Assembly (NCBI GenBank): GCA_013397455.1
Contig: VYZB01000016.1
Location: 4,109,612-4,173,611, forward strand
From: Crotophaga sulcirostris
Taxonomy: Eukaryota; Chordata; Aves; Cuculiformes; Crotophagidae
Direction: 5' to 3'
DNA length: 64,000 nt
Below are positions 12,501 through 26,500 of this stretch, piece after piece; positions within the stretch are counted from its first letter, which is position 1; every line of letters starts with the position of its first letter. Under the pieces are notes generated by a model. The model made no database searches and had not been told where the DNA came from. It saw only the letters and a program-made list of their open reading frames with translations. The position numbers were made by a program, and so were the translations under genes.

Positions 12501-15500
12501 GAATACTTGACAACAAAATCATTGATTATGACTTTATTAGATAGAAACCCAAAATTTATGGAATGTTTTTCATTCCTTTGTGTGAACTAAAAGAGGCAAA
12601 ACAACCCTCGCCTCAAAGGAGTCAGCAGTCTAACATGCACTTCTCCATCTTTTCTGTACCTGTAATGATTTTTCACCATCTTGTTAACTGTAAACAACAT
12701 TATCTGAAGAAAAAAAAAAGCTATGTTTAGGAGAAAGCCCAGGATAATACTAAAGACGGTTTAGGTAATACTGAAGACTATTACATAATGGGGAATGTTG
12801 GATGATCATCAGAATAAATGGATAAATATGAAGCAAGACATAACAGATTCATCTTATTTAAATAAAGGGCTAGTGAATAATGATTTTTGTTTCTGTTTTA
12901 AGAAATCTGGATTCTCCCTTAAGCTTTGAATGTGTCTCACGTTAATGCTCTTGACAGAATTAGACCATTGTTATATAAAAGTCCCTGGCATGACAACTAA
13001 AATGAGACATCTAGCCATACAAATTTTCAGAGAAGTAAATGTTCCATTTCTGGGTGAATGTAATAAAAATAGTTGCACCCAGGCTACCATACATCTTTCT
13101 TAACAGTTTAAATGCAACAATACTTTCAAATTGCCTGTGATCTTTGATTACTGGTCAAAGAAAGTAAGTTTTATCCACAGTAGATAGCTGATATATCTTT
13201 GTTGCTGTGTTTTTCCTATGCATTTTTTTTGTGATGTGTTTATCAAATTCTTTGTTAAAAGGTTCCAAGAGAAAATGAGGAATAGCGTATAAAGGTTGGA
13301 TTTTTTGCAGACGAAATAGTAAAATCAATGGACCCTTTCAACAGTTTGGGATAAAAGGAAAAAGACCACGCTTTTTTCAGTAACTGTATTGGTCTTGACA
13401 GGTATCACAAAGTTTTTCATGTAATGCTATAGTATATTCACAATATAGGTTCAGAAACTTATATATGATGCTCCTGGTGGCTAACCATTTGAAGATGCTC
13501 CAAAGCATGTGCTTCTGAGTTATTTTAAATTTAGAAATAACAGGCTTTTTGTTGACTTGAGGAGAATAGTAATAAATAAAGAACTTGTCTTTATAACTTT
13601 TAATTCACTTTATTCAAAAATTTAATTAACTATTTTTAATTCACTATTTGATCTGCAGCAACATCCAAGGCATCCTATTATCTTAGAAAAAAAGCAAATG
13701 AATGCAAATCACTGACGGTTGATTTGCACATCTTCTGGTCCACTCCAGGTCCTTCAGAGTAAAATAGGTTTAGATTCTAATTATAGCTGCAAGAAAAATA
13801 TATGGGAGATAATTTTAAAAACCACTTCAGTGTTCAAATATTTCATTTGAAAATGTATTGCCAACAGGGAGATGAACTAGAAGATAATCCTTCAACAAGA
13901 TTGAGCAATAATTGCAATTTGCTTAGTTTAAATTATAATCTTTTTGCATTGCTTTAAATATAAATGATATTCACTTTTCCTTATGTGTAAGTGTGCATAT
14001 ATATTATTCTATTAATTCTAGGGAAGCTGTAAATCACAGTTTGAAAGCACCAGCACCCAGAAATATGTAGCAGTGGCAGTCCTGGGAGATGAGTTCAGTA
14101 TCTTAGCAAGAAGCTCATCTTCAAGCACATCTTCATGAATAATAAGACTTGATTACCATACCTTGTAAAACCTATGGGAGAATGGAAGGAGGCTCCCCAA
14201 CATCATTCAGTTCCTCTTGCTAGTTTTCCCCACAGTGTCGAGTTCTTTGTGTTTATAAAACATAAGCCGTAGGCCTTATCTCCAGAGGTCTTGGGGAGAT
14301 GCTTACCACTTAGAGACAGCCAGTGTTTTTTCTTTCTACTGTCTAGTGTTAGTTTTTCATCTTTCATCATTCTGAAAAGAGGAACGCTGAAAGTCCATTT
14401 CTCAATTCAAGCAACTCTGTTTCTGCTTCTTTCTACTTAAAAGAATTTTCCTGGGAAATTCTGTTCCTCTGAAATGCGCTGTGTCACCTTTAGTGTACCA
14501 GAGTCAAAATGGAAACTGTTGAATTCCTGGTACTGCAGAGACTTCAGACTCAAACTTCAGTTACTTCTCCAGTTACTGTAGGGCTGCTTCTGTGAATAAA
14601 ACCTCTGCTTATACGCATCTGGCTTTGCTCCTCCATCCTTATCACCTGCATCTTTAATGCTTGTGATTTCACAATTCATGGGGTGTTTGCTATGCCCTTT
14701 GTTTTTCATATGAGCCACTTAAAGTACTTGAAAAAAGATGTGGTTGATCACAGTGAGTAACGATAGAGACGCCCTTGAATTTTGACCAGAACAATAAGTT
14801 TCTCTGTTTTTTATTGCATATTGCTACTCTTTCCTACAAAGAAAAAAAAATATTCTTTCTTTCTGATAAGAAACATAAATCCCAACATTGTACATATACT
14901 CACATCTATGTCCAAACTTTGTTTTCTGTTTCCTGGATACTGGAGGATGCTAACGCCTGCCTAATTTCTTTATCCACTGGCTGTCCGTGTCTTCTTACCA
15001 TTCAAGTGTATGAGGAGAAAAAAAAAATCCAGACATGCCTAGTTTTCGCTGAATGAGAAACAGATACATGCATTGGTTTTCTGTTACCATTCTTTTTTGT
15101 GCCTCTCATAACTTTGGCAGAAGAGAGCTGTGAGCCAGTGAGCCAGGCAGTGAAGAGAAAGCACTCCCCAGCCGAATGCAGCAGGTAGTTGTCAGCTCTC
15201 ACAGTTCTAATTCTGCCACGTAGTTGCATAAATTGTCCGTCTCTCTTTACCACCTTCTAAAAAAGGCACTGATACCTTTTTGACTTGCTGAAGAAAGTCT
15301 CAAAGAGGTTTTGAAGTGGTAATACAGTGTGTTTGCTCAAGAACAAGTTCCTTGTAAAGGGAATGCATAAAGTACAGTGATACTAGCTTGAGAAAGGAGC
15401 GTGCAAGACAAATGGGCTGGCAACATTAAACGAATGAAAGGTCCTGATAACAGCAGCTTCTTCCTGAAGCAGGTTGTTGTAAAATGTTTTACACTGTGTA

Positions 15501-17233
15501 AAGTCGTCATAATATATTTTTCAAGTGTTTGCTGTGAAACGTGTTCTTAGTGCTGTTTTAATCATTGAGTGGAAATGATGGCCTTGTAGACTGATTACAA
15601 ACAAAAATAACTAGACCTCAATTACAGAGTAAAAGGTAAGATCAACCAGGCTTGAAAAAGCAGTTTAAGGTGGTTGAGAAACCCTTCAGTGAACCGTGTG
15701 GTGACAGATGGTAAGATTACCTGATAGCCTGTAACAAATGATAGCATTTTTCTGTTAACATCAATGCTACTGTAGGTATAAATGTACTGTTTTAATCTGA
15801 GCTCTGAATCTTTTGAATATCCAAGTCTCTTTGGCACGTGCTGCTTTGCAGAAATATAAAGGGAGGGGCCAAAAGCGCAACTGTTAGTTAGGTTACTGCT
15901 TGTATGTTTGAGTTTTGTTCTGGAGAATTCAGCCATATCCACCAGCACCACCCAGACACAGGTGCTGTATTCATGCCAAAACCACCACAGATCCTAGAGG
16001 ACTTTCTCCTCTCTGAAGCCTCTCCTTCCCACTCTGTTAGAGGGAATGGAGTTCTCACCACTTACACTGTCACCACGCTCTTATCAGCATTATGGCCTTT
16101 CATTTGGCCAGTTGCAGTGCAAATACCAACTTAAACAACTCTGTCAGTCCCAAGGTAAATTGCTATCATAACTTCAGCAAGTGAAGATCTGTTAGTAGCT
16201 GGATTTTACTTTGCAGAATAGAGATGGGGACTGAAACAGCAGAATAGGCAGAGGATATCGTCAATCTGTTTCTCTGATTAAAAAGTCATCCTATTCCCCA
16301 GTGGGACCAATCATCCCAGTCTTGATACAAGTAAAAGGAGGCTTTTGTTAGGGTTGTGTCACATTTGGACTTGTGACAACCTGTCTTTTCTCCCATCCCT
16401 TGAGGGTTCATCATTGCTTGCAGCCATGGGTTATTTGGATGGAGGTGGTCCATGACCACAACTATCACAAGCTGTGTGCCTTCTGATTAGAGGCATCTGG
16501 CATTCTCAGACGAGTCCTTGTTCCATCAAAGGTATGCTAGTACTGAAAGTTGTTCCAGTGTTAGTATCCTGGCCTCACAGATTTGGCAGACCCAGAAATA
16601 ATTGCTCTGGGAAGGATCTCTTGTCTTCATTGTCATTGTATAATGCTAAGCTGAAAGGGAATAGACTAGACCTGACAGGCAATATACAATCCAAAAAATC
16701 AAGAAACTGCTTTACATTAGATTTGGGACTAAAATAGCAGCTGAGAATGGACAAATATATTTTGCTTTATATGGTTTTGCTTTAATTTTGCTTCATGTAT
16801 CAAATTATTTATAGAAAGAATTAACCCCACAAATTCTCTGAACATAATAGAAACAGAATGCTTACAGGCCCATCCCAAAAAGTTTTCATCCTTTTCTAGA
16901 CCTGAGGAAATCAAATAAACATATACACCACTGCGGTGTGTTTGCATCTCTCCCTCTCTTGAAAATTCAGAACTAATACAAGATTTAACTTGAAGATTTG
17001 ACTTGAAGATCTCCGACCCCCCTGCTGAGGTGTGTTCTCTGTATGCAGTTACCAGTACCAGGTGCTCCTTGTCACACTCAATGGGAGCATCAAGAATTTT
17101 TAACAAGTGTGTTACTGTCCTTATAACACTGATAAGGGCTTAAAGTTTGCCTCTATTTAGATGGCTGTCTGAGAAGAGACCAATCTTAATTGACAAAACA
17201 GTGTCTGAATTTATCTAAGTCAGCCTACCCATA

Positions 17234-17829
17234 TGTGCTGGTTTTGGCTGGGTTAGCGTTAATTTTCTTCATAGTAGCTTGTATGAGGCGATGTTTTGGA
17301 TTTACTCTGGAAACAGTGCTGATAATGCAGAGCATTATTGTTGTTGCTGAGCAGTGCTTACACAGAGTCAAGGCTTTTTCTGCTTCTCACACTGCCCCAT
17401 CATTGAGCAGGCTGGGAGTGCACAAGAAGTTGAGAGGGGACACAGCTGAGACAGCTGTCCCCCGCTGCCCAAAGGGATATTCCAGACCATATGACATCAT
17501 GCTCAGCATGTAAAGCCAGGGGAAGAAGAAGGAAGGGAGGGAGGGGAATGTTCGTGGTGGTGGTGTTTGTCTTCCCAAGTCACCACTAGGCATGATGCAG
17601 CCCTGCTTTCCCAGAGATGACTCAGCACCTGCCTCTGAGTGGGAAGTAGTGAATGAATTCTTTGTTCTGCGTTCCTTCCATGCATGGCTTTTGCTTTGCC
17701 TGTTAAACTGTCTTCATCTTAGCCCACAAGTTTTCTCACTTTTACTCTGCTGATTCTCTCCCCCATCCAACCAGGGGGACTGAGTGAGCAGCTGGGTGGT
17801 GCTTAGTTGCTGGCTGGGGTTAAACCACA
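17234..17829 (+). mobile_element. Solo LTR of an avian endogenous retrovirus
   Basis: The element starts TGTGCTGGTTTTGGCTGGG and ends GGGGTTAAACCACA, which gives the TG...CA ends of an LTR, and is about 596 bp long. This terminal pair matches a widespread bird ERV LTR that I know from other bird sequences; the assignment to a class (probably ERVL-like) is recollection. A TATA-like segment lies near 17509 and a degenerate polyadenylation region near 17700. The flanks are CCATA and CCACT, which share only three bases, so any target-site duplication has decayed. I see no internal retroviral genes on either side, hence a solo LTR left by recombination. It lies in the sense direction of TENM1. Confidence 0.8.
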
Positions 17830-18149
17830 CCACTATGTTCTTAAAGTTCCCCATCTCTAAAGAAATTGTGCCTTGCATTTTGGTTCTGTATCAACAAGCC
17901 TAATTCTTTCACATTATTCTCAAATCTTTGTAGTGAAAGAATTCTCTAAATTTCATAGTGCTGTCTCAGAGAGATTACATAGTTGAATTATTTAGTGTAT
18001 TAGTACACACTGTAAATTTTGCATTGTCATTTTGGTCTGCATCAGAAATATTCCGATATTGGCAATCTGTGAAACCACTGCATGTATCCATCTGTTCATT
18101 TTTATTAAATATTGTTGTATTACCTTGATGCTAGTCCAGTGTCAAAGTT

Positions 18150-18480
18150 GAGAGAGCAATGGTATTTTGGGAGGATACAACTGTTACTCACCATCTTTGA
18201 CAGTGGACTACAGAGGGACTCACATCAGTACAAATACAAGGAAAAGGTAATTGTCACTTACCTTGTAGTAACTATGGCTCTTTGAGATGTAATCAATACA
18301 GATCCCACAGTCTTTGCCTTTGAAGACTTCAAATTCTAGCTGTTTTGAATTGTGAGGGAATGGCTAGAAGGTCATGTTGGAGCTTCCCCTTCTGACCTCC
18401 CAGTGGAGCTTGAAGAGGCATAGGGTATGTAGGGTATGTGCATACCAGCAGACAGAGCTGTTAATGATGTTCTAAGCTCA
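18150..18480. repeat. Possible old interspersed repeat relic
   Basis: The segment around 18243-18310 (GGTAATTGTCACTTACC followed by a GGCTCTTTGAGATGT stretch) resembles a repeat family common in turtle and crocodile genomes, as far as I remember it. The core has short inverted ends GGTAA and TTACC. I cannot name the family and the borders are guesses. Confidence 0.3.
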
Positions 18481-20431
18481 TATGTTTGGAACAGAGGTAC
18501 TTCTAAAGTTACAAAATGAATGCCACTTTCTTCTGAAAAGTATTAAAAGTGATAAGAAGCCCACAAAGTTAGGAGAGGTGGTGTAGACCTCCAGGCTGAA
18601 GACAAGAAATATACTAGGTTTGAATCATGAAATATTTAGCTATTTGCAATCTTTCATTGCTGCCAGTGAAGTGAACTAGTATAACAGATAGTAGAGTTTG
18701 ACCCTAGGGATTTCGATGAAATATATTAAAACAGATACAATTATCAAATGATTAATATATAAATAAGAATTTCAACTGAAGTAGGGCCAAAATAATAATG
18801 GCTAATTATAGCAATGTGCCAAAAATGGTTGTTGTCAGATTTATGGTTTAACAAGAGATAGAAAGAGGAAAAAAAAGAAATAAGGTTTTAGGGTCAAGGA
18901 ACATTCTACATTATCAGACTTTGACAGGCAATTTAAGGTCTGAGAAAGAAGCATAATAGTAGACTCAGAAACTTGGAACAAAGAGAATATGTCATCTATA
19001 GTGAGGATTTCAGTCTCTGAAGCATTCAGTAATAGGTCTTTGGTTGCATTCTGGGTTTTTGTTTTGTTGCGAGTGAGAGGGAGGGTTTTAAGGCAAAGAC
19101 CTGGCAGAGACAGTTTTAATTCTGCAGTGTTCACTGTCTCCATGACTAAATTTCCACTGATGCCTGTTCATCTTAAGTAAGGGTTGCCATGGTCAATACA
19201 GAGAGATTGAAAGATCAGAGATGAAACCAAAAGGGTTGTTTGCCATTAGGATGGAAGGAATGAATAAATTTATAACATCGATTATAGTAGCAATCTGTTT
19301 CAGAGACAGAAGGAGCAGAAGCCACAAGATACAGTGAATTATCTTCCTTGTATTTTACACTAATAATTAAAATATGTTATTACAGATATTTTTCCTGTTT
19401 ATTTTTATTCCCTAGTAAGCACTGAAAGCCCGTTTCAGCTTTGGAGAGAAATGCTGTCCTAGAATCAGCAAACCTGTGTTATACCAAATGCAAATTAGAG
19501 TAATTACAATAAAATTAATTTTGATGGTATGATAGTCATTGGAAAGTAAGAAAACACACCACAGATAGCAAGAAATTGCATACATTTTTTGTATTGCAGG
19601 TCATTTTTTTCCCCATATTTTTGCTCTAAAAGTTTATACAGGGGGTTCATTCATTAATGGTGATATTAAGGTTCCTCAAGTAGTTCCCCATAACACCATG
19701 GAAGGTTGACTCTGTCTTTCATGATTAACTTAGCTAAACATTTTGAAATGGTATCACCTTTCTACTAAACATGGTTATGGGGAGTTAAGTAGTTCAGAAA
19801 CCTAACTTATGCATTATCATTACCAGAGCTAAGTACCCCAGTGTCTCCAGCTCTGCTAATGGTTTTGACCAGTGTGGGGAATGAGCACGTGGCTGGGAGG
19901 TTGGGCAGGGTGTTGGTGACAGCATGAAAAGGAGCATTCATATCTTAGGTTGGCCCGGAAACACCCAGAGCACCCTCCCTCCTCTCCTCTTCTCTTTCAT
20001 TGTTTCTTTTCCCTTTCTGACTAACCAGAATGGACCCATCTGCTGCTGAAATAATTTATTTTAGTAGATCATTGATTAGCTCACTTGAATGATTTATCTC
20101 TTTAGAAGGATCAAAAATGAAAAAAGAGAAAAGGACATAATTGCTGCCTCTCCTTTTGAACATCGATTTGGGACTGGTAAAAGACCCAAAATGAGACTGG
20201 TGAGCTTTCTGTCAACTGTGTTCACCAAAAGCACTGTATCATTAAAGGACAGTAGTAGTAATTGCTTAGTGCCATTGCTAAGTTGAACTATTAATCTGTG
20301 AATGCTTGTTCCTGTAATTTAATTTTTTAATGTATGAGTTCCTGTTCTGCTGCGAAGTGTGGAAAGCCATTATTTCTGTGATTTGTCATTGTGGTTAAGA
20401 GCATCAAATAACCTATATGCTTTACCACCAG

Positions 20432-20554
20432 CAATGCATCTGTTTGGCCTCAACTGGCAGTTGCAGCAAACTGAAAATGATACATTTGAGAACGGAAAAG
20501 TGAATTCTGATACTGTGCCAACGCATCCTGTAACAGTACCTGCTGGAGAAAATG
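20432..20554 (+). CDS. TENM1: Teneurin-1 exon: end of transmembrane helix and start of extracellular linker
   Basis: The split codon G/CA gives Ala 80, followed by [11 protein letters not shown], which ends the helix in the previous exon and leads into the extracellular stalk (residues 80-120). The region after Gln 92 is polar and likely disordered, with an N-glycosylation sequon N-D-T at residue 95. The linker places the EGF stalk away from the membrane. The acceptor is ACCACCAG/CA and the donor is AATG/GTAAGT, a strong site, phase 1 on both sides. The residues here are paralogue-specific and were one main reason to choose TENM1. Confidence 0.92.
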
Positions 20555-23500
20555 GTAAGTGAAACAGGCACCAATTTTTCTCCTTCTTTCAGAGCATTTC
20601 CTTTCCTTGTGTCTTATTTATATTGCCAGACTTTGGCAGTTGTCCTCCAGAACTCTGTATTTTTAATGGGAGTACAGAGAATTTGTAAGTAATAGTAATT
20701 CTAGACATGTAGATATTAAAGAGGAGTTGTATTCCAGTTGAAAAGAACACACCTTTCCTCCTGCCTAGCATGTGAAGGGAGTGATGATTCCTAGATGATA
20801 ATCTTGATCTTACTGGGAATGCCGACTGACAACGAAAATTCCTCATGGGAATTTACATGTAATCCTTAGTGAGGAGAGAAAAGCTCTCATCACATCCAGA
20901 GAAGCAGAACCTCCATTTACTCTAAAATCTTTGATAACATAATAATTGTTATAGGGTCTTCAGAGGTAGAGGCATGGTGCTGAGGCTGGCTCAGACCACA
21001 CTGCCAGAGAGGCTGGGGTGGCTGAGGTCTCATGCTGAAGAAATGGCCACAACAAATCCAGGAAGTCTGAGGTGAGGCCAGGGAGCCTGAGGTGAGAGGA
21101 CACACTATTTCGTAAGGGAGGCTTGATACCAAGATTCAGTCTTTGGGAGTCCCAGCAAGCTCTGGATGGTTTTCAGACAAAAGCCTTGTCTGTGACAGGT
21201 GGACATGATGTCTTTTTCTGCAAAGTCAACCCCAGAAAAGGCATTGTAAGGAGGTTTCGCATATTTTCAAAGCTTCTCTTAGCTGTATAGGGAACTCATG
21301 ACCGAGGAGCTTCCTGTGGCATGATGACCTCGCTGTGGAATGGCTTGTGTTTTTCTCTACAGATGATGATGTTTTCTTCTTTTTTTTTGATTTCTCTCTG
21401 AAATTTAATAGATCATGTGTAATATGTTAATTTGTTTTCTCTAAGTGTCTCGCATATTATATTGAGTCTGAATCATCCAACCACTATATGGGGGGGGACC
21501 ACCACAAAAACTTTATTAATTTTGTTATGGGAGCTTTTAAAATACAAACCACATAAAGGGATTATTTTTTATTGACTTTTTTTCATGTTGCCCTTTAAAA
21601 TTCTCAAAACATTTAAGAGGCTGTGCACTTTTGGCTGACAGAGGCTTTAAAATCAATAGGTTTTGAATGGAAAACTTGATTTAAATGGTTGATGAATGCG
21701 ATGTTTGCTTCATTACACAAAAATCCATTTTCCTTTTCACAAGGTAGAGCTGACCTCCTTACCACTGAGGAGGAGGAAGCCTCTGCCAGCAGTTGACATC
21801 TTGAAAATTTTTCATGTTATCACAGCTTCAAATTATAGAAAAGATATAGCTCAGTTCGTTTTTTTTGTCATCTTTCAAAGCATATGGAACTTCTCCAGTA
21901 GGACTTCTTTTTGTTTAATTTCCTTTACACTACTGCCTTTTTCTTGCGCTTAGATATTCATTATCTCTTTCTGTGTTCCTACTTATTTTGAATAAATAGC
22001 AAAAAGCTACTGTATGGTTAATGAATACTGATGCTGCAGTGACAGCTCATCATCCTGTTTTCTTCTGCCCTCGGTAGCCACTATACTTTCTTGTATAAAA
22101 TATATACACATATTTTTGTAAATATTTTATAAATTATTCCTTTGAACATTTTTAATTCTTTTTACAAATTAAAACCTTACACTTTGCCTCAAAAATAAAA
22201 GGAAATAACAAGTATATCAAATGCCATTTTTGCTGCCTTGTGTCCCTAAGTACTGTTACCAGAGAACAGGGTTAATTCCATTCACTGTTAAAATGCTGTC
22301 CTCTGCAGAATATGCCAAGCGGTCATTTATCAGCATACATCAATACTAAACAGGCAGACCAGAGAGTACACATTTTAGACAACAAAAAGATGGTTAAGCA
22401 GAAGTGAAAGTGTGTGAGACTAGATGTGAGATTTAAGGAGGGGGCTCTTGTGCTGTCATAGTAGCTAATGAAAGCTGTAAGCCTTGATTTGGATACTTCA
22501 GCAAAGCCTTGATTTGGATACTTCAACAGCTGAACAACTTTCAGTGCTTCCCCTCTTTAGCCCCCTGGTAATAGCTTGGTAGTCCGATTCAGGTGGGAGA
22601 AAATTCTATGTTGTATGGGCAAAGCATTTTCCTTGACCCTCTCTCATCTAAACTAGATAAACCTGGGCCTGCTTTGGTCAGAAAATCATAGCCCACTGTG
22701 TCCTAAGTCCCAGGTATTCATTTGCCATTCAGAAGTACAGCTACTTTGTGTGATGAATTAGCAAAGCTTAGACTTGATTATGCATCGTTGCGACCTCTGA
22801 AGAAAATTCACCTGTGCTTTACCTAGAAATAACTAATCCTAAATTGACAGTAAACTCATATGGAATAATACTTAAATGGAAATCATTTGTTAAGTGAAGC
22901 AATGTATTACCTGCTTGTCTAGACCGGTGTGATTCAGGGCAGCGTAAAGTGGCATAAGAATGTGTGTTTTCTATGGAGATAATGAATTTTATAAGGCATT
23001 TCAGTAATTCGTAAGCCCTGATTAATCAAATACAAACATCTACTTAAGGTGCATCAGTGTTTTATCTGTTTTTAAAACTAGGTGATAGGAAAAAAATGGT
23101 TAAAAAACAGAGTTTGTTTAACCATTGCATTCTAGCAGTTAGTTGCATCTCACATGTTGCTGACCTTATGTCTTATAAATTCTATGTGCAATTCAGAAAT
23201 ACTTTATAATGACATGCTTAATTGCAGATATTTAAAAAATGCAAGGGAGGAAATAAGTGAACAGGAAAAGGGGCATTTCTTTTGGCTTACTTCATTGCAC
23301 TTTTTGAGATTGTACTCATGAAAATACATTATATTTGCTTTAACTGGTATGTATTGAGGTGTTTTGTTTTGTTTACAGTATCTTATGTAATTAAAGGTGT
23401 AATAACTTTGTTTTTTTTTAAAAAAAAGCTATAGTTTTAAGGAAGATTTTGGATTCATTTGGTAAAATGGTTGTTGGAGAAGGATACATAGCAGATGTCT

Positions 23501-26500
23501 CTCAGGAAATGATCTGAATGCAACATTATTCAGTGCAATGGGAGAACGTGCTATTGACTGTCTGTAAATCCAGCCTTGCAACCTAATATTCTAGTTAGTA
23601 CTGCCTTTGAAGGATGGAAAATGATATTATGTGTGACACTTTACAGCAATTAATGTTGAGCATTTTTGTGGTTTGGTTGTGGGTTCATTTTTATTTGGTG
23701 TTCTAGATACTCAATTATTCACAGTGTATCTTGTGTATTAGTCTATGGAATGTTTGCAAATAAGGAGACAGAGTCTGGTTTCAGGTCATTTTAGTGATGT
23801 TTGTGAATTATTCTGGTATAATAGTTAAATATTGTTTATTGCTTTAGATATTTGTTTTGCCCAGGATTTTGTCCACTCTGACCTCAGAAAGTTGAAATAC
23901 AATTTACAAATACTAAATATAACAAGTATTTTACCTATCAACTAACCATAATTCCTTGAATTATCGGTATCATAAATGCATCATATAATGATTATATATA
24001 TTAGATAGTATGTGATACAGCAAATTAATGTATTTTGTAAATTAAATAATAGTCTATCTAGCAGTATAAGTACAAATAATGATAAAAATATTTTTTACCT
24101 ATAAGTATTTATATGCATTTGTGTTGTCTTTTGGGGAGGGTCTGTGAAAGAATAAATTTTGGGGGTAGAAAAGAAGTATAGTGTAAGAGAATATACTTAG
24201 GAGGCTAGCTATTTCTGAAATTTGGGTTCTTATTTGGACTTTTATGTCATTATTGAATTGTGTGAATAAATGTGAAGTTTCATATTTTTATTTAAAGCTG
24301 TGTATAAGAACTATTACTCTTTAGAAAGTGAAAAGGAAATGGTGGCACTATTTGACACTGGTGACACTAAGATTTTCTTTTGCCCATTGAGATAAAACAG
24401 GGAACAAAGAATAATTTATGCCCTATTTTTAGGAGGGCAAACAAGTAGTGATGATTTAGAGAGAGGTAGTGTGGCATTAAAGGGACATGTGGCTACAGAG
24501 TAGAACTATATCTTTTTTTGGCGGAGAAAATGGGAGTCCATAGCATCATTATCTGCTCAGGATAAGAGTCGAAGCCCAGTAACAGGCATTCCTGGCAAGT
24601 TGGTCAAAATGTTTGATAAAGAGCACCTGCTCAAGCTATCTAGTTCATCTTTTCTGTAGTAAGAGATAGCTGTTTTTCATTTCAAATGTACAAATAGGGG
24701 AAGCTACAAATCAATACTGCAAACAAGTGTTTATTGTTTAGTGATTACCAGTCATCAGTGTGTGAATTTATACAACACAACATGCTTAAATTTGAAGGAA
24801 GTGGTAAGAAACAAACGCTTAAATAAACTGAAATAGCGAACACAGATCCGTCTTCTAGAATAACATGAATCTTGTGAAAGTTAAATCCAAAGTTAGAAAA
24901 GCAGACTCATTCTGAAAAGTGTAAAAAAAATGTTTTCTTCAAGATCAGATATTTCACTGTCTCTTCTCAGCAGAACACTGATCAATATGATGATCCTGTA
25001 ATTGAGTCATTTCAGTGACTGCAACACCGTTGTGGCACAGCTCTGATGATGATACAAGCCCCCACTCAAGGCCTCTCACTAGTGCTTCTGTACCTGTTTA
25101 ATTCAGCAGCAGTCTCTCTGTTCATCTTGGATGCACAAAAAGTGTCGAGGATCAATCTGTGACCTCACCTGGCATTTCAGATTTTAATCTATTTTTTTTA
25201 AAGTCTAAATGTTTGCAAAAAGGTTTATGTCAGTTTGTTCCATCAAATGATGAATAATGTAGAGTTTGATCATAAAAGACAGGGCAGCAACAGAGTGTTG
25301 TCAGTTCTTCAGAACACTTGTACAAAAACAAGTCAGCGTCACATGAACATGCTTATAGCATCCAGATGGGTTTAGTTCAGTCTTTATAATAGACTAGCTG
25401 CTGAAAAGAAGTACATATTGGTGAAAACACAGTGGACTGTAAGACGGTAACTGCAGTTCCATTTTTCTTTTACTGCTTCACTCAAGGCTCACCTTGATGT
25501 GCCAGCTGATTAAATGCAACATTCTTGTTTGCCTACTCCAGAGCTGATGTGTTGGTAAGCAAGTGCTTACACACCTCTTTGCATCTTAGTCTAGATCTGA
25601 CAGCACTGATTCCATGGGATCAAAGTAGACTTTGACCCTGGCACCAACTTCCAAGGCTGTTTATGTCCAGCCACACAGCATGGAGTTAGTACTTGAACAT
25701 CACACCTCATTCTTTGGCCTCAGACAGACCTCAAGCAAACTCACCTAAACCTTTCAACAGTTTAAAGCTGGGTGGTGACAGTTTATGCAGACCACTTCTT
25801 TAGTGCATCAGTCTTAGTAGTTCCGTTTCCTACGCATCTGGCAGGTAGAAGGCACTACCACAGCTAAACGACAATATTTTTTGCTGATGGGCTTTGAAAA
25901 AGGTTTGTAATCTGCCTGATTTAGTGTGTGTCTGTGTGCCAGTTGGCAAAGTGGAGATCTCGGAGCTATCGCAGACCTGTGCTGACCATAGTGTCCAGCC
26001 CTGTGCCTTGCAGGGTCATCAGCTTCACCAGGATAGCACAGAGCCTTGGAGATTGGATGATACTGTTCTGTACTCCACCTGCAGAGTAGATTCAGCCTCT
26101 GTTGCATGGCCTTACCCACTTGAAGAAAAAGTTGGTTGAGGGTATCTGAAGTTTATTACTTATTTTTTCCTTTTTTTAATGCCACAACCAGTTTTTTTGG
26201 TGTTAGCCTTTGACATGATGTGTCTTTTGCATGTTAGCATCTTCTTTGCTGCTTCTGGGCATTTCCAAGCCATCATCACTGGCCTCATATGGCTAACTGA
26301 TAGTCGTAGAAATGCTTTATAGGGAAAAATCATCAGTGCCCTTCAGTGCTATGTTCTTTTTCCTAGTAACTGGCCTGCAGGAAATATACATATTCATGAT
26401 ACAGAAAATAGTTAAAGTACCAGACATTGACATGCTATTATGCATTTTATTCAGAAGACAGTGTGGACAAGGAGGTGATAATAAGCTTGAGGCTGAGGCA

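Larger units (their letters stand above)
2157..20431 (+). other. TENM1: Large intron (18.3 kb) between transmembrane exon and linker
   Basis: The intron runs from donor GTGAGT to acceptor ACCACCAG. It is AT-rich and mostly featureless by eye. It holds an A-rich tract with an N near 6549, a solo LTR at 17234-17829 and a possible old repeat near 18150-18480, each given separately. Open frames such as 4775-5098 and 15622-15951 (minus) have no recognised homology and lack splice continuity with the gene. I see no separate gene inside it. Confidence 0.75.
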
